Below are positions 34,690 to 45,924 of a DNA stretch of 64,000 nucleotides, one piece after another. The stretch covers positions 5,001 to 69,000 of the forward strand of contig CAWUCO010000183.1 of the NCBI GenBank assembly GCA_963920705.1, read 5' to 3'. Below the pieces are notes generated by a model, which worked only from the letters and a program-made list of their open reading frames with translations, was not told where the DNA came from and did no database searches. The DNA is from Odiellus spinosus (taxonomy: Eukaryota; Arthropoda; Arachnida; Opiliones; Phalangiidae). Position 1 is the first letter of the stretch; each line of letters starts with the position of its first letter. The position numbers and the translations under genes were made by a program.

Positions 34690-35688
34690 CGATATGGAAG
34701 GGTAGTGAGAGAAGGGTAAAACTATTTTTAAAGAAATTGAATAGCTTATGTCCAGGAGTGGAATTACCATTCTTAGATATGAAATTAAAGAGACAGGGAA
34801 AAAGAATTACCACTAGTTTATACCAAAAGAAAACGCATGCAGGAACTTATTTAAACTATCAGTCTTATCATCCGGAGAGTGTAAAAAAGGGAATAGTTAT
34901 TGGTTTGCTAAACAGGGTAATGAAATTATCGGATGAGAGGGAGAAGGATTTGGGAATAATAAAAGAGCAGTTAATGAATAGTGGGTATCCGGAATAATAG
35001 AAAAAGAGATTAAAAACAAAAAGAGAATGAAGGGTCAAATGACAAGAGGGAGAAAAAAGAGGATAGATTATGGATATCACTACCGTATCATAAAGGATTA
35101 ACAGAAAGATTAAGAAGAAAATTAGGGAAATTAGACATAGACGTAGTTAGTAAAGGGTCAGAAACATTAGAGAAGAAACTAGTAAACTGGGGAGAGGGAA
35201 AAAAGTAAGGAAAACAGGGTAACAGATAAAAAAAGAAAGGGGTGATATATAGGGTAGACTGTGAATGTAAAAGTAGATACATAGGGGAAGCAAAAAGAAC
35301 GATTTTAGAATGGAGTAAGGAACATAAGTACGCGGTTAAAAAATGGGATAAAAAAACGCCTTAGCGGTGCATGCGAATGAAAAGAACATAATATAGATTG
35401 GGGGAGTTTAAAGATAGTAGAAATAGAAAAGGATTATTGGAAAAGAAAAATTAAAGTTTAGATATGGAGAGGACGGGAGATATGAATTTAGAGGAAGGGG
35501 TGAAAATTAAGGGTTGTTGGAAAAAAAGAGGGTTAAAAAAGAGGGGGGTGGAGGATGAATAGTTTGGAACCAGTTTGCATTTTTTGTTACCTTATATATA
35601 TGTATATAGGCTCATTTTTTAAAGAGTTAAAATTGTGATTTTTTATAAAATGAATAAATACAAAAAAATTTAAAATTTGTAATCATAA
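34690..35688 (+). mobile_element. Penelope-like element inserted in the Gypsy fossil
   Basis: Opposite in strand to its host element. The end of the PLE reverse transcriptase is clear at about 34765-34997: LPFLDMKLKRQGKRITTSLY, YLNYQSYHPESVKKG and MNSGYPE. A degraded GIY-YIG part follows (CECKSRYIGEAKRTI near 35270, VEIEKDYWKRKIKV near 35420), with several stops and frameshifts. It is 5'-truncated. Its 3' tail appears to be split by later insertions, resuming at 40410-40467 and 45069-45115. Confidence 0.75.
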
Positions 35689-36063
35689 AGGCGCGTTTTC
35701 AATTAAGATTTTTTGGGCTAAAAATCCACCTTTTTCTTCAAAAAAAGCTACACAAATCGAAGCTTAAATTTTCAATCGTTTTCAAATAAGATTCAAATGT
35801 GGCTTTTCTTTTCATCTAGCTTTTTTCCCCCGAGAAGCTGCTACCTAAATATTTTTCGCCCGAAAAGCAGATATCTAAATGAGTTTGATATTTGCTTCTC
35901 TTTTTGAACAGATTCGGTCGCTCGTAGCTTTTTTAGTGACGTAATTTTAAATCCCCCAATAACGTGCTACTTTAAGTTTTTTACGGCAAGTCGGCAATCA
36001 AGGTGAAGGTTGCAAGGGCGCACGCTGGACATTTCGTTTGATATTTAACTACAAAATAAAAAA

Positions 36064-37092
36064 ATGACCTCGAACATTCAGAAGTGGAAATTAGAAATCG
36101 AAAACAAGAAAAAAGAAACCGCGGAAGAGAGAGAAAATTTAATAAAGTTAGTTTTTGAAAGAAACGCTTTGTGGGACCGCAGAACCGAGGCTTACCGAAT
36201 CCGGGATGCTAAACTTGTAGCCTGGAATGAGGTAGCAAAAGAAATGAATTTGACCAGTAAGTACGATTTATATTAATTTTCTATTATAATAGAATGGTTT
36301 GATGAAGAGCTTTTGTTCCTAGAGGCCCAATGCCAAACGAAATGGAAGACCCTGTATCAACAGTTCCGTAAACATTTCAACAATGTTGTTAATTCAAAAA
36401 CCGGCCAAGAGCTGGATGATGATGTGTTCGACTCTATCAATTGGCCATATTTTAAGTCTCTTATGTTCTTAAAAGATGTTTTGGATAGGAGAGGGTAAGT
36501 GTATTAATTTTGATTCTTATTGAACCAGAACTAAGAAAACTGAAACTTCTTAGTAAATTATGAAATAGACGATACGTAATCCAATCAATTACCAAAAAGC
36601 AAAGTAAAGATGGTTCTTTCACTTGCACATTTATGGGGGAAGAATATGAGATACAAGAAGAGATTGTTAGACCAAGCGGTAATGAAATCTCGGATGATGA
36701 AAGCTTATTAGAGGCAGGGCCATCCAAGAAAGCTGAAACCATTCTTGATAACCCTATGAAGGTTTCTCTTCAGAAAAGAAAGTCTGTGTATGAAACGGCT
36801 CCTAAAGCTAAAAAATCAAAAATTTAGAAATCAATTACACCATCAACTGTACTAGAAGCGCTAGCGCAATGCAACAAGTGAGTTGTTTGTTTGTTTGTGA
36901 AGCTAACTCTAGATGATACAATTAAAGTTTCTTAAATTTAGCGAATTGAAAAAGCCTGATGATGAATCGGCGTCTTACGGAGATTATGTGGCTGCATTAA
37001 CTCGAGCAATGCCAATGCACATGAGACTACAATGTCAGCATGAAGTTATAAACTTGATAATGGGTCATCGTGCCCAAGAAAGTGAAATGTGA
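36064..37092 (+). pseudogene. Harbinger accessory DNA-binding (MADF-like) gene, four exons
   Basis: Exon 1 (36064 to about 36254) encodes ENLIKLVFERNALWDRRTEAY, KLVAWNEVAKEMNL, the first helices of a MADF/Myb-SANT-like fold, and ends at GTAAGT. Exon 2 (about 36294-36496) adds EAQCQTKWKTLYQQFRKHFN and LDDDVFDSINWPYFKSL, before GTAAGTG. Exon 3 (about 36600-36880) is a charged linker (KKAETILDNP, KRKSVYETAPKAKKSK) with an in-frame TAG at 36825, then PSTVLEALAQCNK. Exon 4 (about 36940-37092) gives SYGDYVAALTRAMPMHMRLQ and ends TGA, a C-terminal tail like those of MADF-BESS proteins. Only the one nonsense codon was seen. In the family this protein brings the transposase to the nucleus and the ends. 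Confidence 0.7.
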
Positions 37093-38021
37093 ATGATCTC
37101 AAGAAAAATGTTTAAAAAAAAGTGTTTCTTTTAAGTGTTTACATTCAAACACTTAAAAAATGGACATAACTTTTTTTAAATTTGTATTCATTTTAATAAA
37201 AATAATATATTTAAAATATATTGTTAATGCTTTTATATTTTGCTTATTGGTGAGGAATTTGGACCCCTTTTAGGTTCCATTGCCAAGGTACACATCCTTC
37301 TTCACTAATCAAGTAGTTGGCAAATGTTTCTCTAACTTCAAATGCGTTGGAACTTTAGTTTCTAGAAGTTGTGGGCTTAAGGTTTTCATACGCTAGGGCT
37401 GGGTTCTCTTTTAAGTAATGCTGCCATTTCCCTTCGATAAGATTGCCATTTTCATCCAAACGATCGGCAAAATCTGTTGGGCAGTGTAACTTTTGTTCCG
37501 CAGCCTCGTTTTCTTCTTCAGTCAATAAAAAGTTATGTAAAACTACAGTGGCCTTAACAACTTTGTCAACATTCTCAGGTTTCAGTATGAGAGCTCTTTG
37601 GAATACTCTCCATCTAGCGGTCCAGATTGCCAAGGCGTTTTCACTCACTCTTCTAGCTCTACTCAAACGGTAGTTGAAGATCGCTTGCTTGTTGTCTAAG
37701 TTATTTCTCGAATATGGTTTCATGAAACATGGTAAGAGTTGAAACGCATCATCACCAAGAAGGACATAAGGTGCACTATTGTCACAGTTGGGTAGCAATT
37801 TCGCTGGGGGGAATCCAACTTTTCCTTTTTCAATAGCTTTTCCAAAATTTGAAGCCTTAAAAATGCCTCCATCTGAATGCGAGCCGTAACCACCTACATC
37901 CACAACCAAAAACTTGTAGTTCGACCCAACCAAAGCCATAATAACTGTTGAGTTGAAGCCCTTTGAAATAATTGTCATTATTAATATATGGCCCGATTTA
38001 TAACTAATAACTACTGAACCC

Positions 38022-38325
38022 CTCTTAAAGGAAGACTGAAGAGTAAAATCAAGTAACTTTTTATCGATTCTTCGTCTAAAAATAAGACCTGTTTGCGTAA
38101 TCAAACATTCGAGAAACATCTAAGATTTTAAAAAATCAAAATAGATTCCCGTTTTTTCCAAAATTCAAACCAAATACTTGCGACTAGGGCTGTGAGAGTA
38201 CACGAGAATGCTCGATCATCTATTTAGGAGCTGTTTCTCGAATGTTTGAATATTTAAACAGGTCTTATTTTTAGATGAAGAATTGATAAAAAGTCACTTG
38301 GTTTTCTTCTTCAGTCTGCATTTAA
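38022..38325. repeat. Inverted duplication of about 100 bp of the transposase
   Basis: The segment 38022-38122 (transposase, minus) recurs inverted at 38224-38325 with mutations; shared words include TTTCTCGAATGTTTGA, AACAGGTCTTATTTTTAGA and GATAAAAAGT. The two arms flank a spacer of about 100 bp and would form a hairpin in RNA. Confidence 0.75.
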
Positions 38326-39510
38326 TAGATAGATTCGAGAAAACCTGGTGTTTTTAAGCGTCCTGTAACAGCAACGAGTGGTACGAGCTATCAAAACCCC
38401 ATGACTAGAGGTCGGTGTTTGAATAAAATAATCCACACATAAATCCGTTAATTTATACACTTATTTGTGGATAAACGGTTAATTTATTCATAAGTTTTTG
38501 GATTGCTTTAATTTATCATATTATGCCCATGAATAATCTCCAATTGGGGATAGAGATAAAATAAACGGATATTTCTTGTTCAAACGCCGAACTCTACCAG
38601 TGACCATCTGCCTATGAGAATAGGTCAATCATTTGTGAGTTCCTACTTTTGTATGCACTGTTTGCCATTAGAGTAATAGTCCCAGGTTCGATGAACAATT
38701 TCAAAGTGATTCAGTCACGGATTTTTATAAGTCCCAAATGGAAAGATAATTAAAAACTATAATAAATCTAATATTTTGGTATTTTGATTTCACGTGTCAA
38801 CCAGCTCGTGTAAAATTTTGAATAAGGGTTTTAAATACTATAAAAAAGTATAGGACTTTTGAAAAAGTTGTCAAAGTCTCACTTTAAATCATAGAGAATA
38901 TAGCAAGACAGGTTAAAAGTTAAATCCAGTTGTGGTTATTTCGTTATTGGCCGAATTGGGTCATTAGCTAATTAAGTTATACATTTTGTTAATCTAAATA
39001 ATTATGTTATAAATTATACAAATCAGTGAAAGTAGAAAACTAGACCTCAGGGTCACTCTCCAAGGCTCAACTTTCTATCATTCTCTCGCTATAGTCTCTT
39101 ACAAGAATTACGCAAATATATTATATACTTTGTAATTGTAGTACATTGTTCCACTATTTATTGGTTGTTGAATTCGTATCTGCTTTCCGTCAACTGCGCC
39201 ACAGCATAAAGGGTAATTCCATCTGGTTTCAAATTGATTCGCTTCATTTTCCCACATCTTTTCATCAGGCTGCTATTAAATAATCGTTACCAAGTTCTTA
39301 ATTTGTTTCAAATTTTGAATCATAAAAGAATCAAAAAACACACGGGCAAATAAACTGGATGAAGCACGTCCCAAATAGCTTCGCAAGTTTCTTTAATTAT
39401 GTTGTGCGTAGTTGTTTTACCCAATCGAAATGGAATCGTATCCGTCTCCGCTTGCCAAAAATCTATAGAATACGAGTGTTAATTTTGATTACTATTTTTA
39501 AATGAATATA

Positions 39511-39629
39511 GGGAGCTAACAGTCCTGATCTTGCAACGTTACACCCTTCTATCTCTTACCTTGGTGCCAACCCCCCCCCCCCCCCCCCGCCGGGTACGAT
39601 ACAATATTCCTGCCTAACTGTTAGCTCCC
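39511..39629. mobile_element. Miniature inverted-repeat element (119 bp) in a Harbinger intron
   Basis: Ends are GGGAGCTAACAGT and its exact complement ACTGTTAGCTCCC, flanked by TATA on both sides (39507-39510 and 39630-39633), a possible 4-bp target duplication (or TA with slightly longer ends). The interior has a run of 18 C. Confidence 0.8.
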
Positions 39630-40409
39630 TATAGTTTTCATTCCACCTTTATTTGTCTGATGTCAAGGCTCTCTTTGTTTCCAATCGAACAAATTGGAGA
39701 TAAAAGGCAGAGTGGACTTTATGACGTACGAAAACAAAAATTGGGGAATAAATTAGGACTCACTGCAAAGTTAAAGCGAGCCTTTCTCCTGGAGGTATGG
39801 GTTTTCTACCCGGGGGGTATTTTTTAAGCTTATGTTCTACGAGCGATAGCAGTTTGTCAAAAAGTTTGGGCGACATCCTAGTGAAGTTGGAAAATTTCTT
39901 GTGGTCAGTTTTCCTCATAGTTTTTAACTAGATAAAATAGGCAATAATGAAAAAGTTTAAAAATAGTTTTGATTTTTAACAAAGGCTTAAAAATTGGTTA
40001 CCAGCACACCACTTACCAGTGTCCTATAATGACCTTCCCTTCTACGATTGTGCCAAATGGGATGTACCCACCACCGTTTTGGTCGATATTTCCGTTTTTG
40101 ACCAGAAAGAACCCGATAATATAGTTTAATCAGCAACAATTTTCGTTTTAAAAGTAATCGAACCTTTCTCCGCCTAAAATTCGACATTTTGATGAGCAGA
40201 CGAGCAGGAGACCGAAATCTTTACTTGGAATCATGTCACGCCATCTACTCGCGCGCGCTTTTTCGAAGCGTATTTGAAAACAGCCGCGGGCTTTTTCTTC
40301 AGCTTTTTCTTTTTGGATAAAGTAATTTTTTTTACATTCGAAGCGCGGCAAGAATCGTCAATAAAAGCGAAAGCAAAATCTTGGAAAAACGTTGATTGAA
40401 AACGGGGTT

Positions 40410-40467
40410 TTAGATTGTAGACCTGAAGATGAAGCAGTTGCTTTGAAACGTTGTCGATTAATAAACA
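40410..40467 (+). mobile_element. Penelope 3' tail segment between two later insertions
   Basis: Holds CTGAAGATGAAGCAGTTGC followed by TTTGAAACG, the sort of 3'-end word seen in Penelope and other retroposons. It lies between the right end of the Harbinger and the TA at the left end of the mariner, and it probably continues at 45069. Assignment is inferred from position and the word. Confidence 0.5.
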
Positions 40468-40635
40468 TACAGGGTGGAACAGATAACAAAACTTTTAAAA
40501 TTTCAATGGGATTTTAACATTAAAAATTAAAATTAAGAATTTCATCAAAATAGACCATTTCGGCGGAAAATTAAAATTAGCTTAAACAACGCTAATTTGA
40601 AATTATTTTCAAAAATCGACAAAAATAACCAAAAA

Positions 40636-42700
40636 TAGGCCAAATCGGGTAATTACCTTTAAAATCGATAAAAATAGGCCAAATTGGATAAAACCTTTTA
40701 AAATCGATAAAAATAGGCCAAATTGCATAAATCCTTTTAAATTCGGTAAAAATAGGCCTAATTGGATAATTCCTTTTAAAATCGGTAAAAATAGGCCAAA
40801 TCGGATAATTCCTTTTAAAATCGGTAAAAATAGGATAAATCGGATAAATCCTTTTAAAATCGATAAAAATAGGCCAAATTGGATAAAACCTTTTAAAATC
40901 GATAAAAATAGGCCAAATCGGATAAATCCTTTTAAAATCGGTAAAAATAGGCCAAATTGGATAAATCCTTTTAAAATCTATAAAAATAGGCCAAATCGGG
41001 TAATTCCTTTTAAAATCGGTAAAAATAGGCCAAATCGGATAATTCCTTTTAAAATCGATAAAAAAAGGATAAATCGGATAAATCCTTTTAAAATCGATAA
41101 AAACAGGCCAAATCGGATAAATCCTTTTAAAATCAGTAAAAATAGGCCAAATTGCATAAATCCTTTTAAAATCGGTAAAAATAGGCCTAATTGGATAATT
41201 CCTTTTAAAATCGGTAAAAATAGGCCAAATCGGATAATTCCTTTTAAAATCGGTAAAAATAGGCCAAATCGGGTAATTCCTTTTAAAATCTATAAAAATA
41301 GGCCAAATTGGATAAAACCTTTTAAAATCGATAAAAATAGGCCAAATCGGATAAATCCTTTTAAAATCAGTAAAAATAGGCCAAATTGGATAAATCCTTT
41401 TAAAATCGGTAAAAATAGGCCAAATCGGATAAATCCTTTTAAAATCGATAAAAATAGGATAAATCGGATAAATCCTTTTAAAATCGATAAAAATAGGCCA
41501 AATCGGATAATTCCTTTTAATATCGATAAAAATAGGCCAAATCGGATAAATCCTTTTAAAATCGGTAAAACTATTATAAATCGGATAAATCCTTTTGAAA
41601 TCGATAAAAATCGGATAAATCCTTTTAAAATCGATAAAAATATGCCAAATTGGATAAAACCTTTTGAAATCGATAAAAATAGGCCAAATTGCATAAATCC
41701 TTTTAAAATCGGTAAAAATAGGCCTAATTGGATAATTCCTTTTAAAATCGGTAAAAATAGGCCAAATCGGATAATTCCTTTTAAAATCGGTAAAAATAGG
41801 ATAAATCGGATAAAACCTTTTAAAATCGATAAAAATAGGCCAAATCGGATAAAACCTTTTAAAATCGATAAAAATAGGCCAAATCGGATAAATCCTTTTA
41901 AAATCGGTAAAAATAGGCCAAATTGGATAAATCCTTTTAAAATCGATAAAAAAAGGATAAATCGGATAAATCCTTTTAAAATCGATAAAAATAGGATAAA
42001 TCGGAAAAATCCTTTTAAAATCGATAAAAATAGGCCAAATCGGAAAAATCCTTTTAAAATCGATAAAAATAGGCCAAATCGGATAAATCCTTTTAAAATC
42101 GGTAAAAATAGGCCAAATTGCATAAATCCTTTTAAAATCGGTAAAAATAGGCCTAATTGGATAATTCCTTTTAAAATCGGTAAAAATAGGCCAAATCGGG
42201 TAATTCCTTTTAAAATCGATAAAAATAGGCCAAATTGGATAAAACCTTTTAAAATCGATAAAAATAGGCCAAATCGGATAAATCCTTTTAAAATCAGTAA
42301 AAATAGGCCAAATTGGATAAATCCTTTTAAAATCGGTAAAAATAGGCCAAATCGGATAAATCCTTTTAAAATCGATAAAAATAGGATAAATCGGATAAAT
42401 CCTTTTAAAATCGATAAAAATAGGCCAAATTGGATAAAACCTTTTAAAATCGATAAAAATAGGCCAAATCGGATAATTCCTTTTAAAATCGATAAAAATA
42501 GGCCAAATCGGATAAATCCTTTTAAAATCGGTAAAACTAGGATAAATCGGATACATCCTTTTGAAATCGATAAAAATCGGATAAATCCTTTTAAAATCGA
42601 TAAAAATATGCCAAATTGGATAAAACCTTTTGAAATCGATAAAAATAGGCCAAATCGGATAAAACCTTTTGAAATCGATAAAAATAGGCCATTGTGGTTA
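40636..42700. repeat. Left satellite array, 39-bp unit, about 53 copies, with higher-order repeats
   Basis: Typical unit words are AAATCGGATAAATCC, TTTTAAAATCGGTAAAA and ATAGGCC. The rare variant AATTGCATAA occurs at 40721, 41150, 41687 and 42116, spaced 429, 537 and 429 bp (429 is 11 x 39). The variant TATGCC occurs at 41641 and 42607, 966 bp apart (429 + 537). A 966-bp block has therefore been duplicated, over an 11-unit sub-block. Because 39 is a multiple of three, all repeated frames lacking a stop stay open; the resulting long open frames on both strands are not taken as genes. Confidence 0.92.
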
Positions 42701-42915
42701 AATACTTTAGAAATTAACATAAATGTGCCAATTTAAAATTATCCTCCTAAACCAATAAAATTTAGGTCAAATTAGTAATTTCGTTTTAAAATTTAAAGAA
42801 ATTGTGCCAAATTTGATAATTGTTATTTTTCTCCAACATCGATCTAAATTTTTCTGAAATGTGCGATATTCTCCGGAAAATTCTCTTCAAACTCCAATAA
42901 AACACGCCAAAATCA

Positions 42916-43380
42916 TTAGTGCATGTGTTCAATATGCCCCCCATCGGCTCCTAGGCATTCTTCGCCACGACTGATTACTGACCCTAGGATATTAGCTAGA
43001 GTTGCGGGAGTAATTCGTTCGACAGCCGATCTAATTTTTTGCCGCAGTTCCTCAAGTGTGTGAATTTCAGATTCATACACAACGCTTTTTACGTATCCCC
43101 AAAGGAAGAAGTACAAAGGTGTTAGATCGGGGGATCTTGGTGGCCATGGAAAGGGCCTTCCCCGTCCAATCCATCGGTTAGGAAAGCTATGGTTAAGCCA
43201 CTCTCGTACGCCTCGATGGTAATGCGGAGGTGCTCCGTCTTGCTGAAACCACATATCTTGCGTTTCAGCTGGTGGCATCTCTCGCAAGGCTTCGGTAACA
43301 CTAGTTTGAGGAAATTCCAGATAAATTGGCCCAGTTAAATTTTCTTCAAAAAAAGAAAGGACCTCCTATTCGTTCCCCGA
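42916..43380 (-). pseudogene. Mariner-type transposase, C-terminal half
   Basis: On the minus strand: ENLTGPIYLEF, MWFQQDGAPPHYHRGVREWL (second catalytic Asp) and WPPRSPDLTPLYFFLWGYVK (third Asp, spacing typical of DD34D), then a tail ending at TGA near 42916. The N-terminal DNA-binding part and first Asp are absent; the sequence upstream passes into the inner arm. The intact reading frame over 130 codons suggests recent loss or capture. Confidence 0.85.
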
Positions 43381-43679
43381 ATTTTTTGATAAAATTTGCG
43401 CGAGACTTTGTTTTAAAATCTGTTGCGCAATTTTCCCGCGAAAAAGTCTCGCGCGAGATTTTGGCCTGTTTTACTGGAGTTTGAAGAGAATTTTCAAGAG
43501 AATATCGCGCAATTCAGAAAATTCTTGATCGTTGTTGGAGAAAAATAACAATTATCAAATTTGGCGCAATTTCTTTAAATTTTAAAACGAAATTACTAAT
43601 TTGACCTAAATTTTATTGGTTTAGGAGGATAATTTTAAATTCGCACATTTATGTTAATTTCTAAATTATTTAACCACTA

Positions 43680-44893
43680 TGGCCTATTTTTATCGATTTC
43701 AAGTCGATTTATCCAATTTGAACTATTTTTATCGATTTCAAAATTATTTATCCAATTAGGCCCATTTTTATCGATTTCAAAAGGTTTTATCCAATTTGGC
43801 CCTTTTTTATCGATTTTAAAAGGATTTATCCGATTTGGCCTATTTTTACCGATTTTAAAAGGAATTATCCGATTTGGCCTATTTTTACCGATTTTAAAAG
43901 GATTTATCCGATTTGGCCCATTTTTATCGATTTCAAAAGGTTTTATCCAATTTGGCCCATTTTTATCGATTTCAAAAGGTTTTATCCAATTTGGCCTATT
44001 TTTACCAATTTTAAAAGGAATTACCCGATTTGGCCTATTTTTACCGATTTTAAATGGAATTATCCGATTTGGCCTATTTCTATAGATTTTAAAAGGATTA
44101 TCCGATTTGGCCTATTTTTACCGATTTTAAAAGGAATTATCCAATTAGGCCTATTTTTACCGATTTTAAAAGGATTTATCCTATTTGGCCTATTTTTACC
44201 GATTTTAAAAGGATTTATCTGATCTGGCCTATTTTTATCGATTTTAAAAGGATTTATCCGATTTGGCCTATTTTTATCGATTTCAAAAGGTTTTATACGA
44301 TTTGGCCTATTTTTATCGATTTTAAAAGGAATTATCCGATTTATCCTATTTTTATCGATTTCAAAAGGTTTTATCCAATTTGGCCTATTTTTATCGATTT
44401 CAAAAGGATTTAAACGATTTGGATTATTTTTACCGATTTTAAAAGGAATTATCCGATTTGGCCTATTTTTATAGATTTTAAAAGGATTTGGCCTATTTTT
44501 ACCGATTTTAAAAGGAATTATCCAATTTGGCCTATTTTTACCGATTTTAAAAGGATTTATCCGATTTGGCCTATTTTTATCGATTTTAAAAGGTTTTATC
44601 CGATTTGGCCTATTTTTACCGATTTTAAAAGGATTTATCCAATTTGGCCTATTTTTATCGATTTTAAAAGGAATTACCCGATTTGGCCTATTTTTACCGA
44701 TTTTAAAAGGATTTATCCGATTTGGCCTATTTTTACCGATTTTAAAAGGAATTATCCGATTTGGCCTATTTTTATCGATTTTAAAAGGATTTATCCGATT
44801 TGGCCTATTTTTATCGATTTTAAAAGGATTTTTCCGATTTGGCCTATTTTTATCGATTTTAAAAGGAATTACCCGATTTGGCCTATTTTTGGT
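43680..44893. repeat. Right satellite array, 39-bp unit, about 31 copies, inverted
   Basis: The inverted counterpart of the left array, with the same unit variants (AAAGGATTTATCC, GATTTGGCC, TATTTTTATCGATT). It is shorter by some 20 units and has a few truncated units. Together the arms could form a hairpin stem of more than 1 kb. Confidence 0.9.
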
Positions 44894-45068
44894 TATTTTT
44901 GTCGATTTTTGAAAATAATTTCAAATTAGCGTTGTTTAAGCTGATTTTAATTTTCAGCCGAAATGGTCTATTTTGATGAAATTCCTAATTTTAATTTTCA
45001 ATGTTAAAATCCCATTGAAATTTTTTCCCATAGAAGCTAATGAGTTTTGTTATCTGTTCCACCCTGTA

Positions 45069-45115
45069 TAGTTTTATTAAAACAGAGTGCATTGATTCCT
45101 TGTGAATAAATATAT
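45069..45115 (+). mobile_element. Probable last piece of the Penelope tail
   Basis: A short AT-rich segment between the mariner's right TA and the return of Gypsy protease sequence. It is assigned by position only. Confidence 0.35.
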
Positions 45116-45924
45116 AACAATGGGATCACGTTGACTTGTGATCCTGTATCTATCTTAAAAGTTATGTCGAGGTTGGCTGCTTGCAGTGTCGCTTCCCATC
45201 ATAAGTCTTCTATTGCTTGTGATCCTTCGTCTGGTTTAGTCAAATAGAGCGTGAGGTAGTGTAAGTGAAGTGGTGCGAATGGGGCGTCGTATTCTTCGTT
45301 GTGTGTGTATGAGTCTTCCGTCCAATATTGAAATTCACCTACATTATTTTCCGGTGAAAATTTTTCTTCTAATGTTCGTATTGGTCGACATGTAGCGGCC
45401 CAGTGATTTATTACGTTGCAATTTTGTCAGCTTGATCCTAAGGCGTGGCATGGACGACTTGGGTGTACTTCTCCACATTGACTACATCTCGAACGTTTTG
45501 GTAGGTTTGGTGTTGTTCTCGAGATCCATAGCCTTGGGACCTGCGCGTTGTGGTGGCTGGTAGTGTGGTCATGTTGGGTAGCGGCGACTTTCGCTGGCTG
45601 ATCTTCTCCTTGAATAACGGTTTTCACTGCTGCTCGCCCGTCCTCGAGGGTTCCTATCAAACGAGTCATTGTCTGTAGTTGGGCGGTTGCGGTTTCCTCG
45701 GCTTGGCATGTTGCAATTGCTTCTTCCAGTTGTAGAACCCTGAATAGGATCAGCTTTTCGCGTGCGGCTTCGCTTTTAGTCCCGATAAGTAGCTGCGTCG
45801 CAATCAAGGAATCCTATAGTTCGTCCAGTTCACAGGCTGGTGCCAGTGACTTGAGTTCTGCTGCTGTTGGATTCTCCACTCCCGGCTGTAGTATCTTCAG
45901 TGTTTTGTAGATTAACACCCCTAC

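Larger units (their letters stand above)
37355..40187 (-). pseudogene. Harbinger DDE transposase, multi-exon
   Basis: Exon 1 (40187-39987) reads YRPKRWWVHPIWHNRRREG, the hallmark N-terminus of PIF/Harbinger nucleases. The next part (about 39920-39760) has SNFTRMSPKLFDKLLSLV and PPGRKPIPPGERLALTL. Then come the helix-turn-helix part (about 39470-39330: PFRLGKTTTHNIIKETCEAI), the first catalytic Asp region (39290-39170: RWNYPLCCGAVDGKQIRIQ) and a last exon (38119-37355) with VVDVGGYGSHSDGGIF (second Asp), YVLLGDDAFQLLPCFMKPY and a NYRLSRARRVSENALAIWTARW block carrying the final Glu. All DDE blocks are seen. Frame continuity between exons could not be proven by eye. The 3' end is at 37355. Confidence 0.75.
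35689..40409. mobile_element. PIF/Harbinger DNA transposon with both genes
   Basis: A 4.7-kb element with two convergent genes: a plus-strand MADF-like accessory gene (36064-37092) and a minus-strand DDE transposase with introns (40187-37355). This is the gene pair expected of PIF/Harbinger. The ends are imperfect inverted repeats: the left starts AGGCGCGTTTTCAATTAAG, the complement of the right starts AACCCCGTTTTCAATCAAC. The flanking triplets are TAA and TTA, near the family's TWA target. A 119-bp MITE sits in a transposase intron. It lies inside the Penelope tail. Confidence 0.8.
40470..45066. mobile_element. Mariner-like element with satellite-built inverted arms
   Basis: Ends CAGGGTGGAACAGATAAC are exact inverted copies, flanked by TA on both sides (40468-40469 and 45067-45068), as for Tc1/mariner elements. 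The arms, about 2.44 kb (40470-42913) and 1.61 kb (43459-45066), are inverted repeats of each other. Each has a unique outer 150 bp, a 39-bp satellite array and a unique inner 200 bp. The central 0.5 kb holds a DD34D transposase fragment on the minus strand. Arms differ in satellite copy number. Half the transposase is absent, so the element is non-autonomous. It sits in the Penelope tail. Confidence 0.85.

Noticed and set aside
40592-42736. Very long open frames on both strands (up to 654 codons) with repeated YPIWPIFIDFKR-type peptides
   Set aside because: They are by-products of a 39-bp satellite: the unit is a multiple of three, so several frames stay open at once on both strands. No non-repeat domain, start context or splice site supports a protein.
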